Below are positions 1-6,292 of a stretch of DNA of 32,336 nucleotides, piece by piece; position 1 is the stretch's first letter, and each line of letters opens with the position of its first letter. The stretch is taken from positions 1 to 32,336 of the forward strand of contig SIBH01000011.1 of the NCBI GenBank assembly GCA_009695285.1, given 5' to 3'. The stretch is from Pedosphaera sp. (GTDB lineage: Bacteria > Verrucomicrobiota > Verrucomicrobiia > Limisphaerales > SIBH01). Made by a program: the position numbers and the translations under genes. The notes under the pieces were generated by a model that saw nothing but the letters and a program-made list of their open reading frames with translations, was not told the DNA's origin and made no database searches.

Positions 1-1
1 T

Positions 2-856
2 ATGTTGGCTGCGGTTGACACGAAAAACATTCAGGCGGTCGAGCGGGAAGTGCAGGCCATTTTCCAGGCGTTGTTCCCCAAGGCCGACGCCTTCTTCGTC
101 AGCCGCGCGTTCGGCTGGGTTCAGGAGTGGTTCTCTGGAAAATATCCCGGCTACCTGCCCATCGACGCCCGTTATCACGATCTGGAGCACACCATGCAGG
201 GGACGCTCTGTCTGGCGCGCATCTTCCACGGCCACGAGCGGGCAAAAGTGCGCCCCGGCGTGAGCGAAAAAATGTTTGAGCAGGGGCTGCTCGCCATCCT
301 GCTGCACGACACCGGCTACTTGAAAAAAACCGGCGACACCGAGGGGACCGGCGCCAAGTACACGCTGGTTCATGTCGGGCGCAGCGGGGAGTTCGCGGAA
401 AAATTCCTCTCGGAAAAGGGCTATCACTCCCCGGAAATCAGCGCCGTCCACAACATGATCCGTTGCACCGGCGTGAACGTCGATCTCGCCTCCATCCCTT
501 TTGGCAGCGAGTCGGAGCGGATCGTCGGCTACGCCTTGGGCACGGCGGATTTACTAGGGCAGATGGCGGCGGCGGATTATGTCGAGAAGCTGCCGGTGCT
601 TTTTTTGGAGTTTGAGGAGTCCGCGCGGTTCAACGGAAACAAGCCGTGCCGCGCCACCTCGTTTGCCAGCGCCGAGGACTTGATGAGCAACACCGCGCAA
701 TTCTGGGACCGCTACGTGCTGCCAAAAATCAACGAGGACTTCGAGGCGCTCTACCGCTATCTCAACGAGCCGTGGCCCGACGGCCCGAATTTCTACCTCC
801 AGCGCGTCGAGGCCAACATCGCGCGCCTGCGGCAGATGTTCCCGGCAGCGGCTTGA
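2..856 (+). CDS. HD-domain metal-dependent phosphohydrolase
   Basis: A 284-residue soluble protein with the residue pattern of the HD hydrolase superfamily: His59/Asp60 and His63 in YHDLEHT, the His102-Asp103 doublet in LLHDTGY, then His124, His150 and Asp183 in TADLLGQ. These would bind one or two metals for phosphoester hydrolysis. The order His, HD, His, His, Asp resembles the HD-GYP/phosphodiesterase side of the family, but no GYP motif follows the HD, so the substrate (cyclic nucleotide, nucleotide or other) cannot be named. No signal peptide or membrane segment is visible, so it is probably cytosolic. The first ATG is at the second base of the window, so the true start and any upstream domain may lie outside. 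It is followed after about 130 bases by the helicase, with a palindrome at 868-928 between them. Confidence 0.8.
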   Translation: MLAAVDTKNIQAVEREVQAIFQALFPKADAFFVSRAFGWVQEWFSGKYPGYLPIDARYHDLEHTMQGTLCLARIFHGHERAKVRPGVSEKMFEQGLLAILLHDTGYLKKTGDTEGTGAKYTLVHVGRSGEFAEKFLSEKGYHSPEISAVHNMIRCTGVNVDLASIPFGSESERIVGYALGTADLLGQMAAADYVEKLPVLFLEFEESARFNGNKPCRATSFASAEDLMSNTAQFWDRYVLPKINEDFEALYRYLNEPWPDGPNFYLQRVEANIARLRQMFPAAA

Positions 857-867
857 GCGAAGCCGGC

Positions 868-928
868 GCGCCGGTCTCCGACCGGGCACGGACCAAGATC
901 CACCACCCGGCGGGCCGGAGATCGGTGC
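868..928. repeat. Imperfect palindrome after the HD gene
   Basis: Two 16-base arms, GCGCCGGTCTCCGACC (868-883) and GGCCGGAGATCGGTGC (913-928), are reverse complements at 13 of 16 positions around a 29-base loop. It starts 12 bases past the HD gene stop. It lacks a T-run directly after the right arm, so it looks more like a REP-type dispersed palindrome than a classic intrinsic terminator. It may still protect the 3' end of the transcript. Confidence 0.5.
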
Positions 929-983
929 TTCTATTTTGCGTTATCAATTTTCCTTCGCCGCCTTTCCTGTTTAACTCTCCGGC

Positions 984-3005
984 ATGTCGCGTGAGTATGT
1001 GCTCCAATCGTTCCGTCCGCCGGTCAATCTGCAGATTGACTACGCGAACGAATTGAACGCGCAGCAGCACGCCGCCGTCACTGCGCCGCCGGGGGCCGCG
1101 CTGGTCATTGCCGGCGCGGGTTCGGGCAAGACCCGCACGCTCATCTACCGCGTCGCCTACCTGCTGGAACAGGGGATTCCGCCCGACCGTATTTTGCTGC
1201 TCACCTTCACGAACAAGGCGGCCAAGGAAATGATGCGGCGCGTCGCGGACCTCCTCGGCAGCGAACTCTCCGCGCTCTGGGGCGGCACGTTTCACGCCGT
1301 CGCCGCGCGGATTCTGCGACGCCACGCCGAGACGCTCGGCTACCGCCCGGACTTTACGATCATCGACCGCGACGACGCGAACGAACTGCTCAAGACCTGC
1401 ATCAGCGAGGCGCAGATCGACGTGAAGGCCACGCGCTTTCCCAAAACCGACGTGCTGGCGAATGTCTTCTCGATGGCGGTGAACAAATTGCAGTCCGTCT
1501 CGGAAATTCTTGCCGGGGAATACGAATTCTTCTCCACGCTCGCGCCGCAGATCGAGGACATCGCGCGCCGTTACACCGCGCGCAAAAAAGCCGCGAACGT
1601 GATGGACTTCGACGATCTGTTGGTGAACTGGCTGCGCCTGCTGCGCGAGCATGACGCGGTGCGCGAGCAATACCAGGGGCAGTTTCAGTTTATTCTTGTG
1701 GACGAATACCAGGACACGAACAAGCTCCAGGGCGATCTCATTGACCTGCTCGGTGCGCGCCACAAAAATGTGATGGTGGTGGGCGACGATTCGCAGAGCA
1801 TCTACGCGTGGCGCGGTGCGGACTTTCGGAACATTCTGGAATTCCCCAAACGCTACGCCGGCGCGCAGACCTACAAGATCGAGGTCAACTACCGCAGCAC
1901 GCCGGAAATTCTCGAAGTGGCCAACGCCGCTATTGCGCCGAACGTGAACCAGTTCGCCAAGCAGCTTGCGCCGGCGCGCAAGTCCGGCTCCAAGCCGGTG
2001 CTCGTGACCTGCGGTGATGGCAATGAGCAGGCGGCGTTCGTCGCGCAGCGCGTGCTGGAACTGCGCGAGGAGGGCGCGCCCATGGACAAGATGGCAGTGC
2101 TCTATCGCTCGCATTTCCATGCGCTGGAATTGCAGTTGGAACTCACGCGGCGCAACATTCCGTTCAGCATCACCAGCGGCATCCGCTTCTTCGAGCAGGC
2201 GCACATCAAGGACGTGGCGGCGTATCTGAAGCTCGTGAGCAATCCCACGGACGAACTCGCCTTCAAGCGGCTCGTGCAGATGCTGCCGGGGGTTGGCGGG
2301 AAGGGGGCGGAGAAGCTTTGGAGCAACTGGAACGCGGAACACGGAACGCGAAGTGCGGAACAGGGAACACTCGCGGCGGCGTTGCAAAAATGTTCCGCCG
2401 CCGTGCCCAAGAAGGCCGCGACGGCGTGGGCGGAATTTGTCATCACCATTTCACAGCTCGAAGCACCGGCGATCCGTGCCCAGCCCGCGAAGATGATCCG
2501 GCAGGTGATCGAGGCCGGCTACGAGGATTATTTGCAGGAGACGTTTCCGAACCACCGCAGCCGTCTCGATGATCTGGAGCAACTCGCCAGCTTCGCGCTG
2601 CAGTTCACCAGCACGGAGGACTTCCTCACGCAACTGTCGCTGCTCACGAACCTCGAAGCCGAGGCCGAACAAGCCGCGAGCAAGGACACCGAACAGCTCC
2701 GCCTCTCGACCATCCACCAGGCCAAGGGGCTGGAGTTTGATGTGGTCTTCATCATCATGCTCTGCGATGGCATGTTTCCCTCGGCGCGCTCCATGGAATC
2801 AACGGACGGTGAAGAGGAGGAACGGCGGCTCTTTTACGTGGCCATCACGCGGGCGCGGAACGAACTTTATCTGAGCTGGCCGCTGATCCGCGCGACCGCC
2901 GGCTACGGTGGCGATCTCATGCAGCAACGCTCGCGGTTCCTCACCGAAATCCCGGCGGAACTGATCGAGGAATGGAATCTCAGGCCGTTCAATCCTTACG
3001 GATGA
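984..3005 (+). CDS. UvrD/PcrA/Rep-family ATP-dependent DNA helicase
   Basis: Superfamily 1A 3'-5' DNA helicase, 673 residues, acting on DNA in repair or replication restart. The motifs occur in order: Walker A GAGSGKT (residues 44-50), motif Ia TFTNKAAKEM, GTFHAVAARI, Walker B VDEYQDTN (from 239), motif III GDDSQSIYAWRGA, motif IV VNYRSTPEI, motif V STIHQAKGLEFDVVFI and motif VI EERRLFYVAITRAR. It is slightly shorter than E. coli UvrD (about 720) and ends soon after motif VI. It therefore lacks the long PcrA/UvrD C-terminal tail and could be a Rep-like or lineage paralog. A low-complexity stretch between motifs IV and V (around residue 448-463) is encoded by a GGAAC-rich tandem sequence. ATG 984 is the first start after the upstream palindrome and gives full motif I; no good Shine-Dalgarno is seen. 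The stop lies 5 bases before an inverted-repeat arm. Confidence 0.93.
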   Translation: MSREYVLQSFRPPVNLQIDYANELNAQQHAAVTAPPGAALVIAGAGSGKTRTLIYRVAYLLEQGIPPDRILLLTFTNKAAKEMMRRVADLLGSELSALWGGTFHAVAARILRRHAETLGYRPDFTIIDRDDANELLKTCISEAQIDVKATRFPKTDVLANVFSMAVNKLQSVSEILAGEYEFFSTLAPQIEDIARRYTARKKAANVMDFDDLLVNWLRLLREHDAVREQYQGQFQFILVDEYQDTNKLQGDLIDLLGARHKNVMVVGDDSQSIYAWRGADFRNILEFPKRYAGAQTYKIEVNYRSTPEILEVANAAIAPNVNQFAKQLAPARKSGSKPVLVTCGDGNEQAAFVAQRVLELREEGAPMDKMAVLYRSHFHALELQLELTRRNIPFSITSGIRFFEQAHIKDVAAYLKLVSNPTDELAFKRLVQMLPGVGGKGAEKLWSNWNAEHGTRSAEQGTLAAALQKCSAAVPKKAATAWAEFVITISQLEAPAIRAQPAKMIRQVIEAGYEDYLQETFPNHRSRLDDLEQLASFALQFTSTEDFLTQLSLLTNLEAEAEQAASKDTEQLRLSTIHQAKGLEFDVVFIIMLCDGMFPSARSMESTDGEEEERRLFYVAITRARNELYLSWPLIRATAGYGGDLMQQRSRFLTEIPAELIEEWNLRPFNPYG

Positions 3006-3010
3006 AGCCG

Positions 3011-3115
3011 AATCCAAAAGGGATTCCATCTTCCAGCCCGGGGTTGCGTGGCTGCGAGCTACCCTGGGAAATTGTTCCGCAAAATATATCCGCCCTCCTC
3101 CTCGAACGAAGAGCG
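3011..3115 (+). repeat. Left arm of a ~105-bp dispersed inverted repeat
   Basis: It begins AATCCAAAAGGGATT, with GGTTGCG and CTACCCTGGGAAA inside and CCTCCTCCTCGAA near the end. The reverse complement of 3705-3809 aligns along the whole length at roughly three quarters identity by eye. The sequence resembles a dispersed element I associate with verrucomicrobial and planctomycete genomes (AATCCCAACGGGATT ... GGTTGCG ... TACCCTGGGAA), but I cannot verify copy number here. It starts 5 bases after the helicase stop codon. Confidence 0.7.
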
Positions 3116-3189
3116 GGCCGGGGTGAGGAGTCGAAAAATTCTCGTGCTTGTCGCAAAGCAGCACTCCGCATAATCTTGTCGGCATTCAC

Positions 3190-3743
3190 ATGGGCTACCT
3201 AGGAACGATTCGAGCGATGGAGGCTGCGCAACTGCGACAGCAGCGCGATTCGCAACGTCGGATGCGTGAATTGGAGCGCTAGGCGAAAGAAGAAGCAAAG
3301 CTCTCAGTGATTGAGCAGGCGCGGTTGCAAGTTGAGACTTTTCTGGGACAGCTTGAAATGCTTGTGTCTGTTCACAAGGAGCAAGGTGAAGTGTGGGCTT
3401 GGAAAGCGCTTGCGGCTGCATTGCCTCCGCCGAGTCCGCACAGAAATTCTCGTCACGAACAGAAGATGAAGCAGTGCGCGACGGTTTCCCCGTGCAGCAG
3501 AGAGAAGATTTACAGTCTCTACTTGAGCAAGCACGCCGGCAGGATGAGCAGGAGTTTCAGCAGACGACGCAGGCTTATTCTGAACAGATGATGGAATGGG
3601 AAAAACTTAAAGGTTTGGCCCGACGAATTCTTGCCGGAGAGCACAAGGCATACACTGAAGCTTTGGTTGAGCTAAATCCGTTTGCTGAAATGTCTGACCT
3701 TGGTTCTCCTCATTCGAGGAGGAGAGGGAGAATTATTTTGTGA
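3190..3743 (+). pseudogene. Broken coiled-coil hypothetical protein
   Basis: Reading from ATG 3190 gives a charged, Glu/Gln/Arg-rich helical protein starting MGYLGTIRAMEAAQLRQQR. An in-frame TAG at 3280-3282 follows codon 30, where CAG (Gln) would fit between ELER and AKEEAKL. The frame reopens and continues through VHKEQGEVWAWKALAAALP, then a single-base loss near GTTTCCCC (about 3482-3490) shifts it. The continuation in the -1 frame is clearly the same protein: QQREDLQSLLEQARRQDEQE ... EKLKGLARRILAGEHKAYTE ... NPFAEMSDLGS. The coding sense ends at about 3704, exactly where the right inverted-repeat arm begins, so the 3' end may also be truncated. I recognise a recurring verrucomicrobial hypothetical family but no function. 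A weak promoter-like CATAAT lies upstream near 3170. Confidence 0.65.
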
Positions 3744-3809
3744 GAAGTTTTCCCAGGGTAACTCGTTCCTCGCAACCGTTGGGCTGGAGGCTGCAATCCC
3801 GTTGGGATT
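3705..3809 (-). repeat. Right arm of the ~105-bp dispersed inverted repeat
   Basis: Read on the minus strand from 3809 it begins AATCCCAACGGGATT, then carries GGTTGCGAGGAACGAG and TTACCCTGGGAAAA, matching the arm at 3011-3115 in the same order and spacing. Its inner end coincides with loss of coding sense in the coiled-coil pseudogene. With its partner it brackets about 590 bases. Confidence 0.7.
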
Positions 3810-3885
3810 GCCGGGAAGCTTCGGCGTCGCTCTTGCGATGATGGCGCATGGCCGTCGCGGGTGTCGCCGTTAAATCGGTCCGCCT

Positions 3886-4203
3886 TCAGAGAATCTCAAG
3901 CTTGTGAAAATCGCCGGGGCGGCTTGCGGTCACGGCGTTTTGAATCAAGACGGCGGCGGCCAGGATGCGGCGCAGGTCGTTGGTCGAAAGTTCCAGAATC
4001 GCAATTTGGCGGCCCGCCAGATTTTGTTGGTAGCGGATGTTTTAATCCGCAGTGATGAAAAGCGCGAATTCGCTCTCAGCCAGTCGCAGCCAGTCGCCGT
4101 TTTTGAAACTGCCCCAGCCTCGACGTTGCGCCGTGGCACATTCGTGACCGACGAGGAGTTTGTGCATGGGCCAGGGAACACATTCATCAAGCAGGATGTT
4201 CAT
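3886..4203 (-). pseudogene. DUF5615-type PIN-like toxin, nonsense-interrupted
   Basis: The minus-strand frame from ATG 4203 starts MNILLDECVPWPMHKLL and continues TAQRRGWGSFKNGDWLRLAE ... FALFITAD, then TAA at 4042-4044 (codon 54), then NIRYQQNLAGRQIAILELST to a natural TGA at 3886. DUF5615 proteins are PIN-like predicted ribonuclease toxins with the acidic residues DE near the N-terminus and TADK(D/N) in the middle. Here the stop replaces the expected Lys codon (AAA to TAA), so both acidic motifs survive but are split. The ATG overlaps the stop of the upstream DUF433 gene (ATGA), showing translational coupling as a toxin-antitoxin pair. The toxin is probably inactive, unless the base is a sequencing error. 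Confidence 0.75.
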
Positions 4204-4496
4204 GCAGCCGGGGCGAGCAGCGCGGATTCAGACCGCTCCAGGAGGCGGTGAGCCATCGCCCGCGTCACCGACGGGAAACATTCGAGGAATTCTTCCAGCG
4301 TGTAGTCGCGTTCGAGGTAGTCGAAGAGCGTCTTGACCGGGACGCGCGTGCCTTTGAAGACGGGCGTGCCGCCGAGGATGTCCGGGTCAACGGTGATGAG
4401 GTCGCTGGCGTTGATGGCGGAAAGATAGGCTGATTCGGGCGGTAAAGTAAATCTCGCATTGAGCAGGAACGGCACGCCCTGATTTTTCACCACCAT
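4200..4496 (-). CDS. DUF433 antitoxin
   Basis: A 98-residue protein whose C-terminal two thirds match the DUF433 family: ITVDPDILGGTPVFKGTRVP, then VKTLFDYLERDYTLEEFLE and a helical tail. DUF433 proteins have a winged-helix-like fold and are usually paired with DUF5615 PIN-like toxins as antitoxins and likely autorepressors. The stop overlaps the toxin ATG by one base. About 30 residues precede the usual family start, where an Ile codon stands at the position of the expected Met. The native start may therefore have been altered, or the N-terminal extension may be genuine; ATG 4496 is the only ATG in frame before the domain. Confidence 0.8.
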   Translation of the reverse strand: MVVKNQGVPFLLNARFTLPPESAYLSAINASDLITVDPDILGGTPVFKGTRVPVKTLFDYLERDYTLEEFLECFPSVTRAMAHRLLERSESALLAPAA

Positions 4497-4547
4497 CCTG
4501 CGTTTGCAGAAGACGCTGGGCTGCTCCGGGGATTCGCTGATGGGCGT

Positions 4548-4622
4548 GTAGCAACCGAGGTAACGAGGCTCATTTTTTCAAGAGCCAACCGGAATTCAGA
4601 GCCTCCTCACGTCGGCTGCTAC
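4548..4622. repeat. Palindromic repeat between two toxin-antitoxin loci
   Basis: The arms at 4548-4571 (beginning GTAGCAACCGAGG) and 4599-4622 (ending CGTCGGCTGCTAC) are reverse complements at 20 of 24 positions around a 27-base AT-rich loop with a run of six T. It lies just past the 3' end of the antitoxin at 4627-4833 and upstream of the DUF433 gene. A T-rich loop instead of a T-run after the stem argues for a dispersed palindrome rather than a standard terminator. Confidence 0.6.
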
Positions 4623-4626
4623 TTCT

Positions 4627-4833
4627 CTACGTTTTTTGAGGCGGTTCTTCGCGCAGGGCGTAGGAGGTTTCCTTCTCACGGGGAGCAGGCGAGACGACCT
4701 GCCAGCCTTGGGCTTTCAATTGTTCGGTTTGCGCCCGCATCCGCCGGAAAATTTCTTTCACGTCGTAACCACATTCGCGGGCGATTTCTTCGCCGACGCG
4801 GTGGATCTCAGAGAGAATTTCGTTTTCTTTCAT
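4627..4833 (-). CDS. Probable antitoxin partner of the PIN toxin
   Basis: A 68-residue protein starting MKENEILSEIHRVGEEIARE, followed by YDVKEIFRRMRAQTEQ. It is a short, charged helical protein of the kind that accompanies PIN-domain toxins in many soil bacteria. It would bind and neutralise the toxin, perhaps without a classical DNA-binding domain, since none is evident. Its ATG lies 3 bases after the stop of the PIN gene, so the order is toxin then antitoxin on one transcript. The role is inferred from size, composition and position. Confidence 0.65.
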   Translation of the reverse strand: MKENEILSEIHRVGEEIARECGYDVKEIFRRMRAQTEQLKAQGWQVVSPAPREKETSYALREEPPQKT

Positions 4834-4836
4834 GGG

Positions 4837-5265
4837 TCAAGTATCCACCAGATCGTTCGGCGTGCAAATAATGGGACAGGTGTAACCTTGTCGTTCGCAG
4901 AGCCACTCAATCTGCCGGATGATGGCGACGTTGTGGATGTGTTTGCAATTCCAAGTCAGCAGATAATCCATCCCGTGAACGGTGGCCATCGCGATATGCG
5001 CGGCGTCCAACGGGGCCTGGGGCGGAATCAGCCCGGTCGCAAGAATTTGCTCGGCGAGTTCGGTCGCGGTCTGAGGTTCGGGCAGAAGGGGAATACCATC
5101 CAGATATACGAGACGCGCTGCCGCTGCTTGCAGATTACCTCGTTGCACCTCCTCGCGCACGAACTCGGAAATGAAGAGTTCATAATTTTGACGCTGATCT
5201 GCCCACCATTCCTGCGTGGTCTCTTGGTCTGCCGCCAGCCCCAGTTCTCGGCTCCGTCGCGCCAC
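4837..5265 (-). CDS. VapC-like PIN-domain toxin with displaced start
   Basis: From GTG 5265 the frame encodes 142 residues with PIN-like features: SEFVREEVQRGN, APLDAAHIAMA and YLLTWNCKHIHN, the conserved core and C-terminal acidic region expected of a predicted RNase toxin. The same frame is open upstream of 5265 and reads RLYLETTIPSYL, the usual first strand of this PIN subfamily. The natural ATG at 5311 (ATG AAC CCC ...) is out of frame because of a run of six C (5301-5306 on the plus strand as G). With five C it would read MNPRLYLETTIPSYL without interruption. The gene is therefore frameshifted, phase-switched off, or misread by one base. It lies 12 bases after the stop of the coiled-coil gene and 3 bases before the antitoxin. 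As it stands, initiation at GTG 5265 would lose the first acidic residue. Confidence 0.65.
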   Translation of the reverse strand: MARRSRELGLAADQETTQEWWADQRQNYELFISEFVREEVQRGNLQAAAARLVYLDGIPLLPEPQTATELAEQILATGLIPPQAPLDAAHIAMATVHGMDYLLTWNCKHIHNVAIIRQIEWLCERQGYTCPIICTPNDLVDT

Positions 5266-5323
5266 GAGGTAGCTGGGAATGGTGGTTTCGAGATAGAGCC
5301 GGGGGGTTCATCCGCGAGCCTGA

Positions 5324-5608
5324 TTATTTCGCCCCGCCGGCCCGCGCCTTTTCCTTCTTCTCCTCCAGCTCGGCCTGAAATGTTTTGCGGTCACTGATAA
5401 GCTGCTTTTCGATTTGCACGTAGGTTTCGGCGTCGCCTTTCTCCGCGGCCTTGGCAAGTTCGCCTTTCACGAGAATTTCACGGTCGGCGATCTTCGCCTT
5501 GTACTCTGCCTCCAGTTCGGCGATCTGCTTTTTCTGGGCATTGGTGAGTTTGATGGCGGGACTGGCCTTGGCCAGCCGTTCCATGGCGATTTCGTAGGAG
5601 GATTTCAT
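5324..5608 (-). CDS. Small coiled-coil hypothetical protein
   Basis: A 94-residue highly charged protein (Lys/Glu/Ala rich), starting MKSSYEIAMERLAKASPAIK and continuing with long heptad-compatible helices such as LTNAQKKQIAELEAEYKAKI. There is no signal peptide, membrane segment or Cys. I know no function; short proteins with this MKSSYE(I/L)AMERL start seem to recur in Verrucomicrobiota, which is recall, not a search result. It lies directly upstream of the PIN toxin, 12 bases from that gene's natural ATG, so co-transcription is possible. Its content does not look like an antitoxin's. Confidence 0.65.
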   Translation of the reverse strand: MKSSYEIAMERLAKASPAIKLTNAQKKQIAELEAEYKAKIADREILVKGELAKAAEKGDAETYVQIEKQLISDRKTFQAELEEKKEKARAGGAK

Positions 5609-5651
5609 ATTGGTAAAACAGGGCTAGGCGCTTGGTTTCACTTGGCTCATT

Positions 5652-5716
5652 GGACACGCTAAAGCGTGTACTCCAACGCTGGGCCGTTTCCGTTGGAGTT
5701 CAACCTTTAGGTTGTC
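5652..5716. repeat. Nested palindrome, family copy A
   Basis: Left arm GACACGCTAAAGCGTG followed by TACTCCAACG, right arm CGTTGGAGTTCAACC followed by TTTAGGTTGTC. The outer arms pair, and each arm end also contains its own small palindrome (ACGCT-AA-AGCGT and AACCT-AA-AGGTT). The copies at 7073-7142 and 24510-24580 have the same design. It lies between the 3' end of the TPR gene and the start of the coiled-coil gene, both on the minus strand. Confidence 0.75.
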
Positions 5717-5761
5717 ACGGTCTGCAGGAAGGTGAATCAAGTCCATACTTAGTTGTAAATT

Positions 5762-6232
5762 TCAATGTCCCGGCGCGCTGCCGCCGCCGACGGGCGGTTT
5801 CTTTTTCCAGGGCATGTCGGGAAATTTTTCGGGCACCTTCATGGCGGGCGATTTCGGCTGGGCCATCTGCAATTCGGGATCACCATCGCCCGGCGCGTTC
5901 GCGTCGGGTTTAGTCATGTTCCCTTTCCACGAGGCGATGCGCGCCTGGAGGCCGTGATGTTCGGCGGTCTTTTTGTCGCCGGCCTTTTGGTAGAAGAGCG
6001 AGAGGTTGGTGTGGACGAGTTGCTCGTTCGGTTTCATTTTCTCGGCCTTGTGCCCTTCGGCAATGGCCGTCGGATAATCGCCCTTGCGGTAATGGCACAT
6101 GGCCAGCGCGAGTTGCGCGTCGAACTGCTGCGTGTCTTCGGCGAGCAGGGCGGCGAACTTCGCGGTGGCCGCGTCGTAATCGCCCATGCTGTAGTCGAAC
6201 ATCGCGTCGTCGTATTGTTCCTGAGGGGTCAT
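5762..6232 (-). CDS. Tetratricopeptide-repeat protein
   Basis: A 156-residue protein beginning MTPQEQYDDAMFDYSMGDYD. Residues about 5-105 form three TPR-like helix pairs, for example YSMGDYDAATAKFAALLAED, AMCHYRKGDYPTAIAEGHKA and SLFYQKAGDKKTAEHHGLQA. The tail from about 110 is Pro/Gly/Lys rich and likely disordered. TPR arrays mediate protein-protein contacts; no partner can be named. No signal peptide is seen, so it is probably cytosolic. It is divergent from the HAD phosphatase across about 60 bases. Confidence 0.8.
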   Translation of the reverse strand: MTPQEQYDDAMFDYSMGDYDAATAKFAALLAEDTQQFDAQLALAMCHYRKGDYPTAIAEGHKAEKMKPNEQLVHTNLSLFYQKAGDKKTAEHHGLQARIASWKGNMTKPDANAPGDGDPELQMAQPKSPAMKVPEKFPDMPWKKKPPVGGGSAPGH

Positions 6233-6239
6233 AAAGATT

Positions 6240-6267
6240 TTGACAACGGACGTTAGCCCACGATTCT
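6240..6267 (+). promoter_or_regulatory. Possible sigma-70-like promoter for the HAD gene
   Basis: A perfect TTGACA (6240-6245) is followed after 16 bases by GATTCT (6262-6267), a weak -10. It is placed about 25 bases before ATG 6293 in the divergent gap. The short leader and weak -10 keep this tentative. Confidence 0.3.
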
Positions 6268-6292
6268 AGCCGTGCGCAACACGCAACCAAAA

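Noticed and set aside
3600-5608. A phage-defence island
   Set aside because: Only small toxin-antitoxin pairs and coiled-coil genes are present; no nuclease-helicase, reverse transcriptase, Cas or other known defence core was found. The UvrD-type helicase nearby looks like an ordinary repair helicase.
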